From positions 1 to 64,000 of the forward strand of contig NZ_FMZJ01000018.1 in NCBI RefSeq assembly GCF_900101455.1: a DNA stretch of 64,000 bases, written 5' to 3'. A program made the position numbers and the translations under genes. A model generated the notes under the pieces. The model was given only the letters and a program-made list of their open reading frames with translations. It did not search any database and was not told where the DNA came from. Source of the stretch: Sphingomonas sp. YR710. GTDB lineage: Bacteria; Pseudomonadota; Alphaproteobacteria; Sphingomonadales; Sphingomonadaceae. Positions 44,376 to 52,875 of the stretch are shown here, piece after piece; position 1 is the first letter of the stretch, and every line of letters begins with the position of its first letter.

Positions 44376-44499
44376 GGATACGGCGTCCTCCGTCGGGTTC
44401 CGACTCCACGTTTTCCGGGAGTCTCGTCCATGTTTATTGCGTATGCTCAACGGAAAATAGTATGATTTTCAGCACCGCCGATCATGTCGCTTTGATAAA

Positions 44500-46338
44500 A
44501 TGGCCGATCGCGCCTATTTGATGGCCATGCCGCCAGACAGACCCACCGCCACCGCAAAGCCCGAACAGGGTTTCGCTTCGCTCCGACGCTTCCTGCCCTA
44601 TCTCTGGCCCGCCGACGAGCCGATGATGCGGCTGCGGGTTATCATCGCAATGACGCTTGTGCTGGTATCGAAGGCGACAGTGCTGCTGATGCCATTCGCC
44701 TATAAAGGCGCGATCGACCGGATGGTGCCGGGCATGCAGCCAGCGGTCGGCCTCGCGGTCGCACTGGTATTCGCTTATGCGGCGGCGCGGTTCGGCGGCG
44801 TGTTGTTCGACAATCTGCGCAACGCGATCTTCGAGATGGTGGGCCAGGATGCCGCCCGACGGCTGTCGGTGCAGCTGTTTCGCCACATCCACGACCTGTC
44901 GTTGCGCTTTCATCTCAACCGGCAAACCGGCGCGCTCACCAAGATCGTCGAGCGCGGTACAAAGAGCATCGACACGATGCTCTATTTCCTGCTGTTCAAC
45001 ATCGGCCCGACGATCTTCGAGCTGACCGCGGTCTGCATCATTTTCTTCGTGAAGTTCGGCCCCGGGCTCGTCGCGGCGACGGTGGCGGTGGTCGCAACCT
45101 ATATCGTGTTCACCCGCTTCGTTACCGAGTGGCGTACGAAGGTGCGGCGCGACATGGTGGAGCATGACACTAAAGCGGTGGCGCGCGCGGTCGATTCGCT
45201 GCTGAACTATGAAACAGTCAAATATTTTAGCGCCGAGGAACGCGAGACGCGTAACTACGGCAATGCGGTCCAGGCCTATGCCAAGGCTGCCACCAAGAAT
45301 GAGGCATCGCTTGCCGCGCTCAACATCGGCCAGTCGCTGATCACCAATGCGATGATGGCAGGGGCGATGGGCTATAGCGTGTGGGGCTGGAGCCAGGGTC
45401 GCTTCACCACCGGCGATGTCGTGCTGGTCAACACCCTGCTGTCCCAACTCTTCCGGCCACTCGACATGCTCGGCATGGTCTATCGCGAGATCCGCCAGGG
45501 GCTGATCGACATGGAGGCGATGTTCAAGCTCGTCGACACGCCAGCAGAAGTGGTCGATCAGCCGGGGGCGCCAGCGCTCAAGGTCAGCGGCGGCGCGGTA
45601 CGGTTTGATGATGTCCGTTTCGGATACGATCCCGACCGCGAGATATTGAAAGGCGTAAGCTTCGCGATCCGCCCCGGCGGTACCTTGGCGGTTGTGGGCC
45701 ATTCCGGGGCCGGCAAATCAACGCTCGCGCGCATTCTGTACCGCTTCTACGACGTGACAGGTGGCCACGTAACGATCGACGGACAGGATTTACGGCAGGT
45801 GTCGCAGGCGTCGCTGCGCGCTTCGATCGGCATCGTTCCGCAGGATACCGTGCTGTTCAACGACACGATCGGCTACAATATCGGCTATGGCCGCGAAGGC
45901 GCTAGTCAGGCCGAGATTGAGAAGGCAGCGAAAGGCGCGGCGATCCACGATTTCATTCTGTCGCTGCCGCTGGGCTACAATACCCGGGTCGGCGAACGCG
46001 GCCTCAAGCTATCGGGCGGCGAGAAGCAAAGGGTTGCGATCGCGCGAACCTTGCTCAAAGACCCGCCCGTCTTGATCCTCGACGAAGCGACCAGCGCGCT
46101 CGACAGCCGCACTGAGGCCGATATCCAGTCCACCCTGCGCGGCGTCGAGCAGGGCCGCACCACGATCGTGATCGCGCATCGGCTGTCGACCGTCAGCCAT
46201 GCCGACGAGATCATCGTGCTCGATCAGGGCGCCGTCGTCGAACGCGGAACGCATGCCGGGTTGCTGGCGCGCGACGGGCTTTATGCCGACATGTGGGCGC
46301 GGCAGGCGCAGGAAGCCGAGGAGATGGAGGCGGCTTGA
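44500..46338 (+). CDS. Atm1-type ABC exporter (half-transporter, permease-ATPase fusion)
   Basis: The 612-residue protein has six membrane segments (about 45-330), containing LNRQTGALTKIVERGTKSID and LLNYETVKYFSAEERE, hallmarks of the Atm1/ABCB7/HMT1 group. The ATPase domain has Walker A GHSGAGKST, Q-loop VPQDTVLFND, signature LSGGEKQR, Walker B VLILDEATSALD and H-loop AHRLST. Mitochondrial Atm1 exports a glutathione-linked sulphur species for cytosolic Fe-S assembly; the Novosphingobium homologue exports glutathione and metal-glutathione complexes. Starts at 44521 and 44527 are possible. Confidence 0.92.
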   Translation: MADRAYLMAMPPDRPTATAKPEQGFASLRRFLPYLWPADEPMMRLRVIIAMTLVLVSKATVLLMPFAYKGAIDRMVPGMQPAVGLAVALVFAYAAARFGGVLFDNLRNAIFEMVGQDAARRLSVQLFRHIHDLSLRFHLNRQTGALTKIVERGTKSIDTMLYFLLFNIGPTIFELTAVCIIFFVKFGPGLVAATVAVVATYIVFTRFVTEWRTKVRRDMVEHDTKAVARAVDSLLNYETVKYFSAEERETRNYGNAVQAYAKAATKNEASLAALNIGQSLITNAMMAGAMGYSVWGWSQGRFTTGDVVLVNTLLSQLFRPLDMLGMVYREIRQGLIDMEAMFKLVDTPAEVVDQPGAPALKVSGGAVRFDDVRFGYDPDREILKGVSFAIRPGGTLAVVGHSGAGKSTLARILYRFYDVTGGHVTIDGQDLRQVSQASLRASIGIVPQDTVLFNDTIGYNIGYGREGASQAEIEKAAKGAAIHDFILSLPLGYNTRVGERGLKLSGGEKQRVAIARTLLKDPPVLILDEATSALDSRTEADIQSTLRGVEQGRTTIVIAHRLSTVSHADEIIVLDQGAVVERGTHAGLLARDGLYADMWARQAQEAEEMEAA

Positions 46339-46365
46339 GCGCCGACCGCTCGATCAATCCCTTTG

Positions 46366-46656
46366 TCAGGACGCGAATATACGAGTCAGGTCGCGCGCGC
46401 CGTGCAGCACACGCACGACATGGACTTCGGTGGCCTGAAGCTGGAAGAAGATCAGATAGCGGCCATGTTTGGCAGCACGCAATCCGGGATGAAGATCATC
46501 GCGAGGCGGGAAGCTGGCCGGCCGTTCCGCCACTTTGAAAATGGACGCCTGGATATCGGTGACGAATGATCGAGCCCGCCCCGGATTGTCGAGGGCGATG
46601 TAATCGCCGATTTCGATCAGATCCTGCCGGGCGGCCGGCAATATGATGAGCCGCAA
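46366..46656 (-). CDS. parE: ParE/RelE-family toxin
   Basis: The 96-residue protein has the ParE fold pattern: LIILPAARQDLIEIGDYIAL, ERPASFPPRDDLHPGLRAAK, HGRYLIFFQLQATEVHVVRV and LHGARDL. ParE toxins poison DNA gyrase; RelE-like relatives cut mRNA. TTG 46656 is the only usable start between an in-frame stop and the conserved region, 6 nt after the antitoxin stop. It is convergent with the ABC exporter. Confidence 0.88.
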   Translation of the reverse strand: MRLIILPAARQDLIEIGDYIALDNPGRARSFVTDIQASIFKVAERPASFPPRDDLHPGLRAAKHGRYLIFFQLQATEVHVVRVLHGARDLTRIFAS

Positions 46657-46662
46657 CGTGGA

Positions 46663-46923
46663 TCAGCTTTTTGCCGTATAGCGGGCCCGCAGTTCGGCAA
46701 AAACCTCTTCGGCAGGGATGCCGGGGCCACTATCCAATCCCGTTTTGATCGCCTCGCGCAGCGCCTCCAGATCCCGCAATTCGCTATCGCGCTTGCGGGT
46801 CCATTCCCGCAGCGCCTCCCGCACGATCTCACTGGTGGAGGCATATTCGCCACCTTCGACACTGTGCCTCAGGATCGCCGCCATTTCAGAGGGGACCGTG
46901 ATCGTCATTCGCTCCGCGGCCAT
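46663..46923 (-). CDS. parD: ParD-family antitoxin
   Basis: The 86-residue protein starts with the ribbon-helix-helix sequence RMTITVPSEMAAILRHSVEG and EYASTSEIVREALREW, followed by the toxin-wrapping helix. AAGGAG lies 7 nt before ATG 46923, supporting this start over a Met nine codons upstream. It binds ParE and represses the operon, probably at the AT-rich palindromes just upstream. Confidence 0.88.
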   Translation of the reverse strand: MAAERMTITVPSEMAAILRHSVEGGEYASTSEIVREALREWTRKRDSELRDLEALREAIKTGLDSGPGIPAEEVFAELRARYTAKS

Positions 46924-46930
46924 CAACGGC

Positions 46931-46962
46931 TCCTTTGCATACTTATGCATATAATATATGAT
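46931..46962 (-). promoter_or_regulatory. AT-rich palindromic operator candidate of parDE
   Basis: Just upstream of parD the sequence contains overlapping palindromes CATACTTATGCAT and CATATAATATATG on the plus strand, the only strongly AT-rich patch nearby. Its position over the presumed promoter fits autoregulation by ParD. Confidence 0.45.
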
Positions 46963-47018
46963 CGCAATATTCGATGCGCAACGCTGGAATCATACCGCCA
47001 ATCCGCTAAGAGCCGTTC

Positions 47019-48791
47019 ATGCCATCCCCGCTCGAAGCCCTGCGATCGACCTTCGGATATCCTCAATTCCGTGGGCGGCAGGCCGATGTCATCGATCGGG
47101 TGATGCGGGGCGAGCATAGCCTGGCGGTGATGCCGACGGGGGCCGGCAAGTCGCTGACCTATCAGATCCCGGCCTTGTGCCGCGAGGGCACCGGGCTGGT
47201 GATCTCCCCCTTGATCGCGCTGATGCACGATCAGGTGCGATCGGCCGATGCCGCCGGCATCCGCGCCGCCGCGTTGACCTCAGCCGACGACAATCGCGAC
47301 CAGACGATCGATCGCTTCCGCAATGGCGATCTCGACCTGCTCTATGTCGCGCCCGAACGCGCCTCTACCGAAGGCTTCCGGCGAATGATCGACCGGGTGC
47401 AGCTGAGCCTGATCGCGATCGACGAAGCGCATTGCGTATCCGAATGGGGACATGATTTCCGGCCCGATTATCGGCTGTTGCGCGGACTGGTCGAGGCACA
47501 TGCCGATGTGCCGCGCCTCGCCCTGACCGCCACCGCCGACCGGCACACGCGCGCCGATATCCTCGCCCAGCTAGGCATCCCCGACGAAGGACTGATCCTC
47601 GCCGGTTTCGACCGCCCAAACCTGCGTTATGCGATTTCGCCGCGCGACGGAATTGGCCAGCAGCTCACCGACATGCTCGCGGAAAATCCGGGCCCCGGCA
47701 TCGTTTACGCGATGACCCGCGACGCGACCGAGAAACTCGCCGCGCAGCTCGGCAAGGCCGGCCGGCCGACACGGGCCTATCATGCCGGGCTTGATGCCTC
47801 GGTGCGGGCCGCCAACCAGCGCGCCTTCGTATCGAGCGAGGATATGGTGATGGTCGCCACCGTCGCTTTCGGCATGGGGATCGACAAGCCCGACGTGCGC
47901 TTCGTAGCGCATGCCGGCCTGCCCAAATCGATCGAGGCGTTCTATCAGGAAACCGGCCGCGCAGGCCGCGATGGCGACCCAGCCGCAACCCATCTGTTCT
48001 GGGGGGCCGAGGATTTCGCCAAGGCGCGCCGCCGGATCGAGACCGATGTCGAACCGGCGCGACGCACCGGCGAGCGCCAGCGGCTCAATGCGATGGCGGC
48101 GCTTGTCGAGGCGCCGACTTGCCGACGGGCGATCCTGCTATCGCATTTCGGCGAACAACCGCCTGAACGATGCGGCAATTGCGACAATTGCCTTGCCCCG
48201 CCGAGCGCCGTCGACGCCAGCGTCGTGGCGCAAAAGCTGCTGTCCGCTGCCTTCCGCACCGAGATGCGGTTCGGCGTTACCCATCTGACCGACGTGCTGG
48301 CGGGGCGCGAAACCGAAAAGATCATCGGCTTCGGGCATAACCGGCTATCGGTGTTCGGCATCGTCAATGACGATGAACTGCGGCTGATCAAGCCGGTCGC
48401 CCGTGCCCTGCTCGCCCGCGACGCGCTGCGCGCAGACGAATTTGGCGGCCTATCCTTTGGCCCCGCCGCTCGCGCGATCATGAAGGGTGAGGAGCGTTTG
48501 TCGCTGGTGCTGCCGCCGAAACGCGAACGCAAGCGCAAGGAGCGCGGCGGCGCCTCCGCCGATTATCCGCCCGATCCACTGTTCGATGCGCTGCGCGCGC
48601 TGCGTCGCGATCTGGCCCGCGCGGCCGGGGTTCCGCCTTATGTGATCTTCCTCGACGCCAGCTTGCGCGAAATGGCCGCGCTCCGACCCGAAACAGCGGG
48701 TGGCCTTGCACAGATTTCCGGCGTAAGCGCGAAAAAACTCGAAAATTACGGCGACGCATTCCTCGCCGTGCTTCGCGACCATGCCGGCTGA
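47019..48791 (+). CDS. recQ: ATP-dependent DNA helicase RecQ
   Basis: The 590-residue superfamily 2 helicase has Walker A TGAGKS (40-45), DEAH (135-138) within AIDEAHCVSEWGHDF, motif VI FYQETGRAGRDGDPA, a zinc-binding RQC region with Cys clusters (CRRAILLSHFGEQ, CGNCDNC) and a C-terminal HRDC domain ending VSAKKLENYGDAFLAVLRDH. RecQ unwinds 3' to 5' in recombinational repair. Length is normal. It is divergent from parD. Confidence 0.96.
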   Translation: MPSPLEALRSTFGYPQFRGRQADVIDRVMRGEHSLAVMPTGAGKSLTYQIPALCREGTGLVISPLIALMHDQVRSADAAGIRAAALTSADDNRDQTIDRFRNGDLDLLYVAPERASTEGFRRMIDRVQLSLIAIDEAHCVSEWGHDFRPDYRLLRGLVEAHADVPRLALTATADRHTRADILAQLGIPDEGLILAGFDRPNLRYAISPRDGIGQQLTDMLAENPGPGIVYAMTRDATEKLAAQLGKAGRPTRAYHAGLDASVRAANQRAFVSSEDMVMVATVAFGMGIDKPDVRFVAHAGLPKSIEAFYQETGRAGRDGDPAATHLFWGAEDFAKARRRIETDVEPARRTGERQRLNAMAALVEAPTCRRAILLSHFGEQPPERCGNCDNCLAPPSAVDASVVAQKLLSAAFRTEMRFGVTHLTDVLAGRETEKIIGFGHNRLSVFGIVNDDELRLIKPVARALLARDALRADEFGGLSFGPAARAIMKGEERLSLVLPPKRERKRKERGGASADYPPDPLFDALRALRRDLARAAGVPPYVIFLDASLREMAALRPETAGGLAQISGVSAKKLENYGDAFLAVLRDHAG

Positions 48792-48813
48792 GCCGGCTGA
48801 CAAGGAGATTGGC

Positions 48814-49230
48814 ATGTTCCGCAAACTCGACGACAGCATTTCGGTATCGGAGCAGATCACGCCGGCCGATGTCGAGGCGGCGGCGGCGCTGGGCTTCAAA
48901 ATGATCATCAACAATCGCCCCGACGACGAGCAGCCCGGTCAGCCGGCCGGCGCGGACATCCGTGAAGCGGCGCGGGACCATGGCCTCGCTTATGTCGCCA
49001 TCCCGATCACGCATTCCGGTTATTCGACTGCACAGGTCGATGCGATGCGCGATGCACTGGCCAAGGCCGACGGGCCGGTGCTTGCCTTCTGCCGATCGGG
49101 CACGCGATCGACTTTCGCCTGGGCACTTGCCCGTGGTGCGGATGGCGAGGATGCCGAGGTTCTGGCGACGAAGGCCGCGCAGGCCGGTTACGACATTTCC
49201 CCGGTGCGGGCGTTCCTGGCCGCTCGCTAG
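48814..49230 (+). CDS. TIGR01244-type phosphatase/sulphur transferase-like protein
   Basis: The 138-residue protein matches the TIGR01244/DUF442 group (beta-lactamase hydrolase-like phosphatase fold): SVSEQITPADVEAAAALGFK, MIINNRPDDEQPGQP and a Cys-x5-Arg loop FCRSGTRST, as in dual-specificity phosphatases. In some bacteria this domain is fused to a persulfide dioxygenase or rhodanese. ATG 48814 follows AAGGAG; an ATG inside recQ would add a spurious tail. It lies 22 nt after recQ. Confidence 0.85.
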   Translation: MFRKLDDSISVSEQITPADVEAAAALGFKMIINNRPDDEQPGQPAGADIREAARDHGLAYVAIPITHSGYSTAQVDAMRDALAKADGPVLAFCRSGTRSTFAWALARGADGEDAEVLATKAAQAGYDISPVRAFLAAR

Positions 49231-49245
49231 ACTACTTTTCTCTGA

Positions 49246-49944
49246 TCATCCTGTCGCCGTAAGCCGCGCCCAGATCGGCAGGTGATCGGAAGCCATTCGC
49301 GCGCGTTCCGAATGGTGAACGCCGCACGCGACGATGTGCAGATCGTGCGTCGTGATGATCCGGTCGAGGCAGCCCAACGGACGGCGGCTATGATAGCTGC
49401 GCCCGGTCGCCGCGATGCGGTGATCTGCCAAGAAATCGCGGATGCAGCCGCCATGGAGCGACCATTCGTTGAGATCGCCCATCATCACCGTCGGCATCGC
49501 ATGGCGGCGCGCGCGGACATGGGCGAGGATCGCCCGCACCTGCTTGCGGCGCCACAGCCCCGACAGATCGAGATGCATGCCGACTACCCGCAGCATCGCC
49601 CCGTTCACCCGCAATTCGGCGAGAACGGCGCCGCGCGGCTCGATCGACGGAATCACGATCGGCTCGAAATCGAGCAGTTCGACGGAGGGGCGCAGCAGAA
49701 TTGCATTGCCGTGCCAGCCAATCCCGCCGGGCCGGATATCGAACGGCACCGCGCGATAGTCGCCCCGTGCGATCAGCATTTCCGACGGGATCGCGCTCTG
49801 GCGAGCGCCAAAGCGCCGATCGGCCTCCTGTAGCGCCACCACATCGGCGCGCAATTCGTGGAGCACATCAAGCGTACGATCGGGCCGGCGGCGGCGATCA
49901 GTGCCGATTCCCTTGCGAATATTGTAACTGGCGACGGTGATCAT
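49246..49944 (-). CDS. Endonuclease/exonuclease/phosphatase (EEP) family protein
   Basis: The 232-residue protein shows VASYNIRKGIG (catalytic Asn), VVALQEADRRFG (metal-binding Glu), GMHLDLSG (His), MMGDLNEW (Asp-x-Asn) and MASDHLPIWARL (Asp-His). Family members hydrolyse phosphodiesters of nucleic acids, lipids or inositides; the substrate here is unknown. No signal peptide was seen. Confidence 0.88.
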   Translation of the reverse strand: MITVASYNIRKGIGTDRRRRPDRTLDVLHELRADVVALQEADRRFGARQSAIPSEMLIARGDYRAVPFDIRPGGIGWHGNAILLRPSVELLDFEPIVIPSIEPRGAVLAELRVNGAMLRVVGMHLDLSGLWRRKQVRAILAHVRARRHAMPTVMMGDLNEWSLHGGCIRDFLADHRIAATGRSYHSRRPLGCLDRIITTHDLHIVACGVHHSERARMASDHLPIWARLTATG

Positions 49945-50006
49945 CTGTTCGTTTCAACCTTGAACGCTGCAACGCCCCGCGGCGACTCATGGCCGCTTAG
50001 CCGCGA

Positions 50007-50039
50007 TAAAAAAAGGGCCGGTAGGTAAACCCACCGGCC
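50007..50039 (-). terminator. Rho-independent terminator of glnK-amtB
   Basis: On the minus strand GGGGCCGGT and ACCGGCCC form a GC-rich stem with a short loop, followed directly by a run of seven T. It lies about 60 nt after the amtB stop. The strong T-run occurs only in this orientation. Confidence 0.85.
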
Positions 50040-50100
50040 CCGAGTGCGTTCGCAGGAGGAACGCCTGGAGGGGCCTGCCCGCAGGCAGGCCCCGAACTTG

Positions 50101-51552
50101 TCAATAATGGTAGGCGCGTTCGCCGTGCGAGGCGATGTCGAGGCCTTCGCGTTCCTCGTCCACCGAGACCCGCATCCCGATCGTCTTGTCGAGGATGAAG
50201 AACAGGATCGCGGAGATTCCGCCCGACCAGATCAGCGTGACACCGACGGCCTTCGCCTGGATCAGCACCTGAGCTGCATAGCCCGGGAAGCCGAACACCG
50301 CCGTGCCTGGTGTGGCGCCATAGTCGGCGATACCCTGACCACCCAGCGCCGGATCGACGAGGATGCCGGTCGCGAGTGCGCCGAAGATGCCGCCGATGCA
50401 GTGGACGCCAAACACGTCGAGCGAGTCGTCATAGCCAACCTTGTTCTTCACGAACGTGCAGAAGAAGAAGCAGAGCGGCGAAACGAGCAGACCGAGCACG
50501 ACCGAGCCCATCGGGCCGGCAAAGCCAGATGGCGGCGTGATGGCAACAAGGCCCGCAACCGCACCGGTGACGGCACCGAGCAGAGACGGCTTGCCCTTGG
50601 CGATCCATTCAACGACAACCCACGACACCGCCGCCGCCGCAGTGGCAACAAAGGTGTTGATGAAGGCGACACCGGCGACGCCATTGGCTTCGAGGTTGGA
50701 ACCGGCGTTGAAGCCGAACCAGCCCACCCACAGCAGGCTGGCGCCGATCATCGTCATGGTCAGCGAGTGCGGGGCCATCACGTCCTTGCCGTAGCCCGTA
50801 CGCTTGCCGATGATGAGGCAGCCCACGAGACCGGCGATACCGGCGTTGATGTGAACGACCGTACCGCCGGCAAAATCGATGGCGCCCATCTGGAACAGAT
50901 AGCCGGCATGGCCATTGGCGGTTGCATAAGCCGCATCACCCGCGAGCTTGGCGGTGCCGAGCGCGTCCGGACCATCCCAATACCACACCATGTGCGCGAC
51001 CGGGAAATAGACCAAAGTCACCCACAGGATCATGAAGATCATCAGCGAAGAAAACTTCACCCGTTCCGCGAAAGCACCGATGATCAGCGCAGGCGTGATG
51101 CAGGCGAAGGTCATCTGGAAGCAGATATAGGCATATTCGGGAATGTAGATGCCGTTCGAGAACGTCGCCACCGTCGTGTTAGCGTCGACACCCTTGAGGA
51201 ACATCTTGCCGAAGCCGCCGACGAAGGCATTGCCTTCGGTGAACGCCATCGAATAGCCGTACACAACCCACAGAACAGCAACGATGCTGACAATCATGAA
51301 AACCTGAGTCAGCACCGACAGCATGTTCTTGGTGCGGACGAGGCCGCCGTAGAACAGAGCAAGTCCGGGAACCGACATCATCAGGACGATCGCCGAGGAG
51401 ACAAGCATCCAGGCGGTATCGCCCTTGTTGACGGTCGGGGCCGGGATCGGCGAGGCGGCAGCCGCCGCGGTCTGCGCCCATGCGGGCATAGCGGCGAGAG
51501 CGACGGCGGCCAGCGCGCCCGCTCCCAACGCAATCTTGCTAGAAAGCTTCAT
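50101..51552 (-). CDS. amtB: Ammonium transporter
   Basis: The 483-residue protein has a signal peptide ending PAWAQT and about eleven membrane segments. It contains VSSAIVLMMSVPGLALFYGG, GDAAYATANGHAGYLFQMGA, VHINAGIAGLVGC (first pore His) and GVHCIGGIFGALATGI (second pore His). It forms trimeric ammonium channels. ATG 51552 is preferred because GGGGGAAAC precedes it. It lies 14 nt after glnK and is presumably gated by that PII protein. Confidence 0.95.
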   Translation of the reverse strand: MKLSSKIALGAGALAAVALAAMPAWAQTAAAAASPIPAPTVNKGDTAWMLVSSAIVLMMSVPGLALFYGGLVRTKNMLSVLTQVFMIVSIVAVLWVVYGYSMAFTEGNAFVGGFGKMFLKGVDANTTVATFSNGIYIPEYAYICFQMTFACITPALIIGAFAERVKFSSLMIFMILWVTLVYFPVAHMVWYWDGPDALGTAKLAGDAAYATANGHAGYLFQMGAIDFAGGTVVHINAGIAGLVGCLIIGKRTGYGKDVMAPHSLTMTMIGASLLWVGWFGFNAGSNLEANGVAGVAFINTFVATAAAAVSWVVVEWIAKGKPSLLGAVTGAVAGLVAITPPSGFAGPMGSVVLGLLVSPLCFFFCTFVKNKVGYDDSLDVFGVHCIGGIFGALATGILVDPALGGQGIADYGATPGTAVFGFPGYAAQVLIQAKAVGVTLIWSGGISAILFFILDKTIGMRVSVDEEREGLDIASHGERAYHY

Positions 51553-51566
51553 GTTTCCCCCTTTGC

Positions 51567-51905
51567 TCACAGCGCGACATCGTCGGTTTCGCCGGTGCGG
51601 ATCCGCACAGCCTGCGCGACGTCGATAACAAAGATCTTGCCGTCGCCGATGGCGCCGGTGTTGGCTGACTGCTGGATCGCCTCGACAACGCGCGACGCCA
51701 GATCATCCGAGGTGGCAACCTCAACCTTGATCTTCGGAACCATGTTCGTGCTGTATTCGGCCCCACGGTAGATTTCCGTTTGACCTTTTTGCCGCCCGAA
51801 GCCCTTGACCTCGGTAACGGTCATGCCCTGCACGCCAATTCCGGACAGCGCTTCACGCACCTCATCCAGCTTGAACGGCTTGATAATGGCAATGACGAGT
51901 TTCAT
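51567..51905 (-). CDS. glnK: PII nitrogen-regulatory protein GlnK
   Basis: The 112-residue protein has the PII T-loop with uridylylation Tyr in IYRGAEY (Y51), the family start MKLVIAIIKPFKLDEV, and GAIGDGKIFVIDVAQAVRIR. GlnK binds AmtB, ATP/ADP and 2-oxoglutarate and blocks ammonium uptake when nitrogen is plentiful. It heads the glnK-amtB operon behind a sigma-54 promoter. Confidence 0.95.
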   Translation of the reverse strand: MKLVIAIIKPFKLDEVREALSGIGVQGMTVTEVKGFGRQKGQTEIYRGAEYSTNMVPKIKVEVATSDDLASRVVEAIQQSANTGAIGDGKIFVIDVAQAVRIRTGETDDVAL

Positions 51906-51939
51906 TCCGCCTCCCTTTTTTAAGCCCGATTGTGCATCG

Positions 51940-51955
51940 CAATAATCGTGCCAGA
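51940..51955 (-). promoter_or_regulatory. Sigma-54 promoter of glnK-amtB
   Basis: On the minus strand CTGGCACGATTATTGC spans 51955 to 51940, a full match to the -24/-12 consensus (TGGCACG-N4-TTGC) with correct GG/GC spacing. The predicted transcription start is near 51928, about 25 nt before the glnK ATG. RpoN/NtrC control is the expected reading; I could not identify an NtrC site with confidence. Confidence 0.85.
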
Positions 51956-52037
51956 TCGGAAGCAGGCGGAATCGCTACAGGAAAATCATTGCAGGACTGG
52001 AGCAGCGCAAACGACGAGCCCAGCGTTTAATCAGAAG

Positions 52038-52874
52038 TTAGCAGTTGCCCGATTTTTGGGCAGCGCCCGCAACAACCAGAGCTTCAATCTCGGGCAAGGC
52101 GGCCTTCACCGCGCACCAACCGATGTCGATCAGCTCGGCAGCCTTGGTGAAGTCGTGGATCTCGACATGCCCCACGGGCAGGGTCAACGCCAGGTCAGGC
52201 GGATCGATAGCCAGCGAATGGCGCGCGAGCTCGGCCATCAGCAGCATCGTCGACGCGCGCACCACCGCCATCGTCGAATGCACGCCCGCCGGCCGCGCGC
52301 GGATCGCCGAGGATACACCGCGACCGTGATAATCGCCCTGCAAATTGACCGAAAGGACCGGCAGCGTGGGTGCGATCGCTCGCGCAGCGGCTACGGGCAC
52401 CGGCATCACGACGCCGCCATCGACCAGAAAATGCCCGTCGCGCTGCACGGGCCGAAACAGGCCGGGGATCGCGATCGACGCCATGATCGCCGGCACCACC
52501 GGCCCGCGATCGGTGATTACCGCCGCCCCCGACACCAGATCGGCCGCGACTGTCGCCGCTGGCATCCACAGATCCTGAAAACGGATTTCGCCCAGATGGA
52601 GCTGCAATTCACGGGCGATCGTGCGCCCGCCAAGCACCGCCCCGCGCTTCATGTGCAGATCGAGATAGGTGAGGATGCGCAGCCAGCTTGTCGATCGCGC
52701 GATATGTTCGAGTGCGTCGAGCCGTCGCGCCGCGAAGCAGACCGCCGCCAGCGCGCCGATCGAAGTGCCGGCGACCGCCTTGATCGGGATCTTCGAATCC
52801 TCCAGCGCGCGCAGCACGCCGATATGCGCCCAGCCCAACGCGGCCCCGCCCCCCAGCGCGACCGCAATCGCCAT
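52038..52874 (-). CDS. Patatin-like phospholipase
   Basis: The 278-residue protein has oxyanion loop LGGGAALGWAHIG, nucleophile motif GTSIG (S38) and catalytic DGG (FLVDGGVVMPVP), the Ser-Asp dyad of patatins. No signal peptide or membrane anchor was seen. It starts 1 nt after the tldD stop and is probably co-transcribed with it. Bacterial relatives (RssA/YchK-like) hydrolyse acyl lipids, with unknown physiological substrate. Confidence 0.9.
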   Translation of the reverse strand: MAIAVALGGGAALGWAHIGVLRALEDSKIPIKAVAGTSIGALAAVCFAARRLDALEHIARSTSWLRILTYLDLHMKRGAVLGGRTIARELQLHLGEIRFQDLWMPAATVAADLVSGAAVITDRGPVVPAIMASIAIPGLFRPVQRDGHFLVDGGVVMPVPVAAARAIAPTLPVLSVNLQGDYHGRGVSSAIRARPAGVHSTMAVVRASTMLLMAELARHSLAIDPPDLALTLPVGHVEIHDFTKAAELIDIGWCAVKAALPEIEALVVAGAAQKSGNC

Positions 52875-52875
52875 G

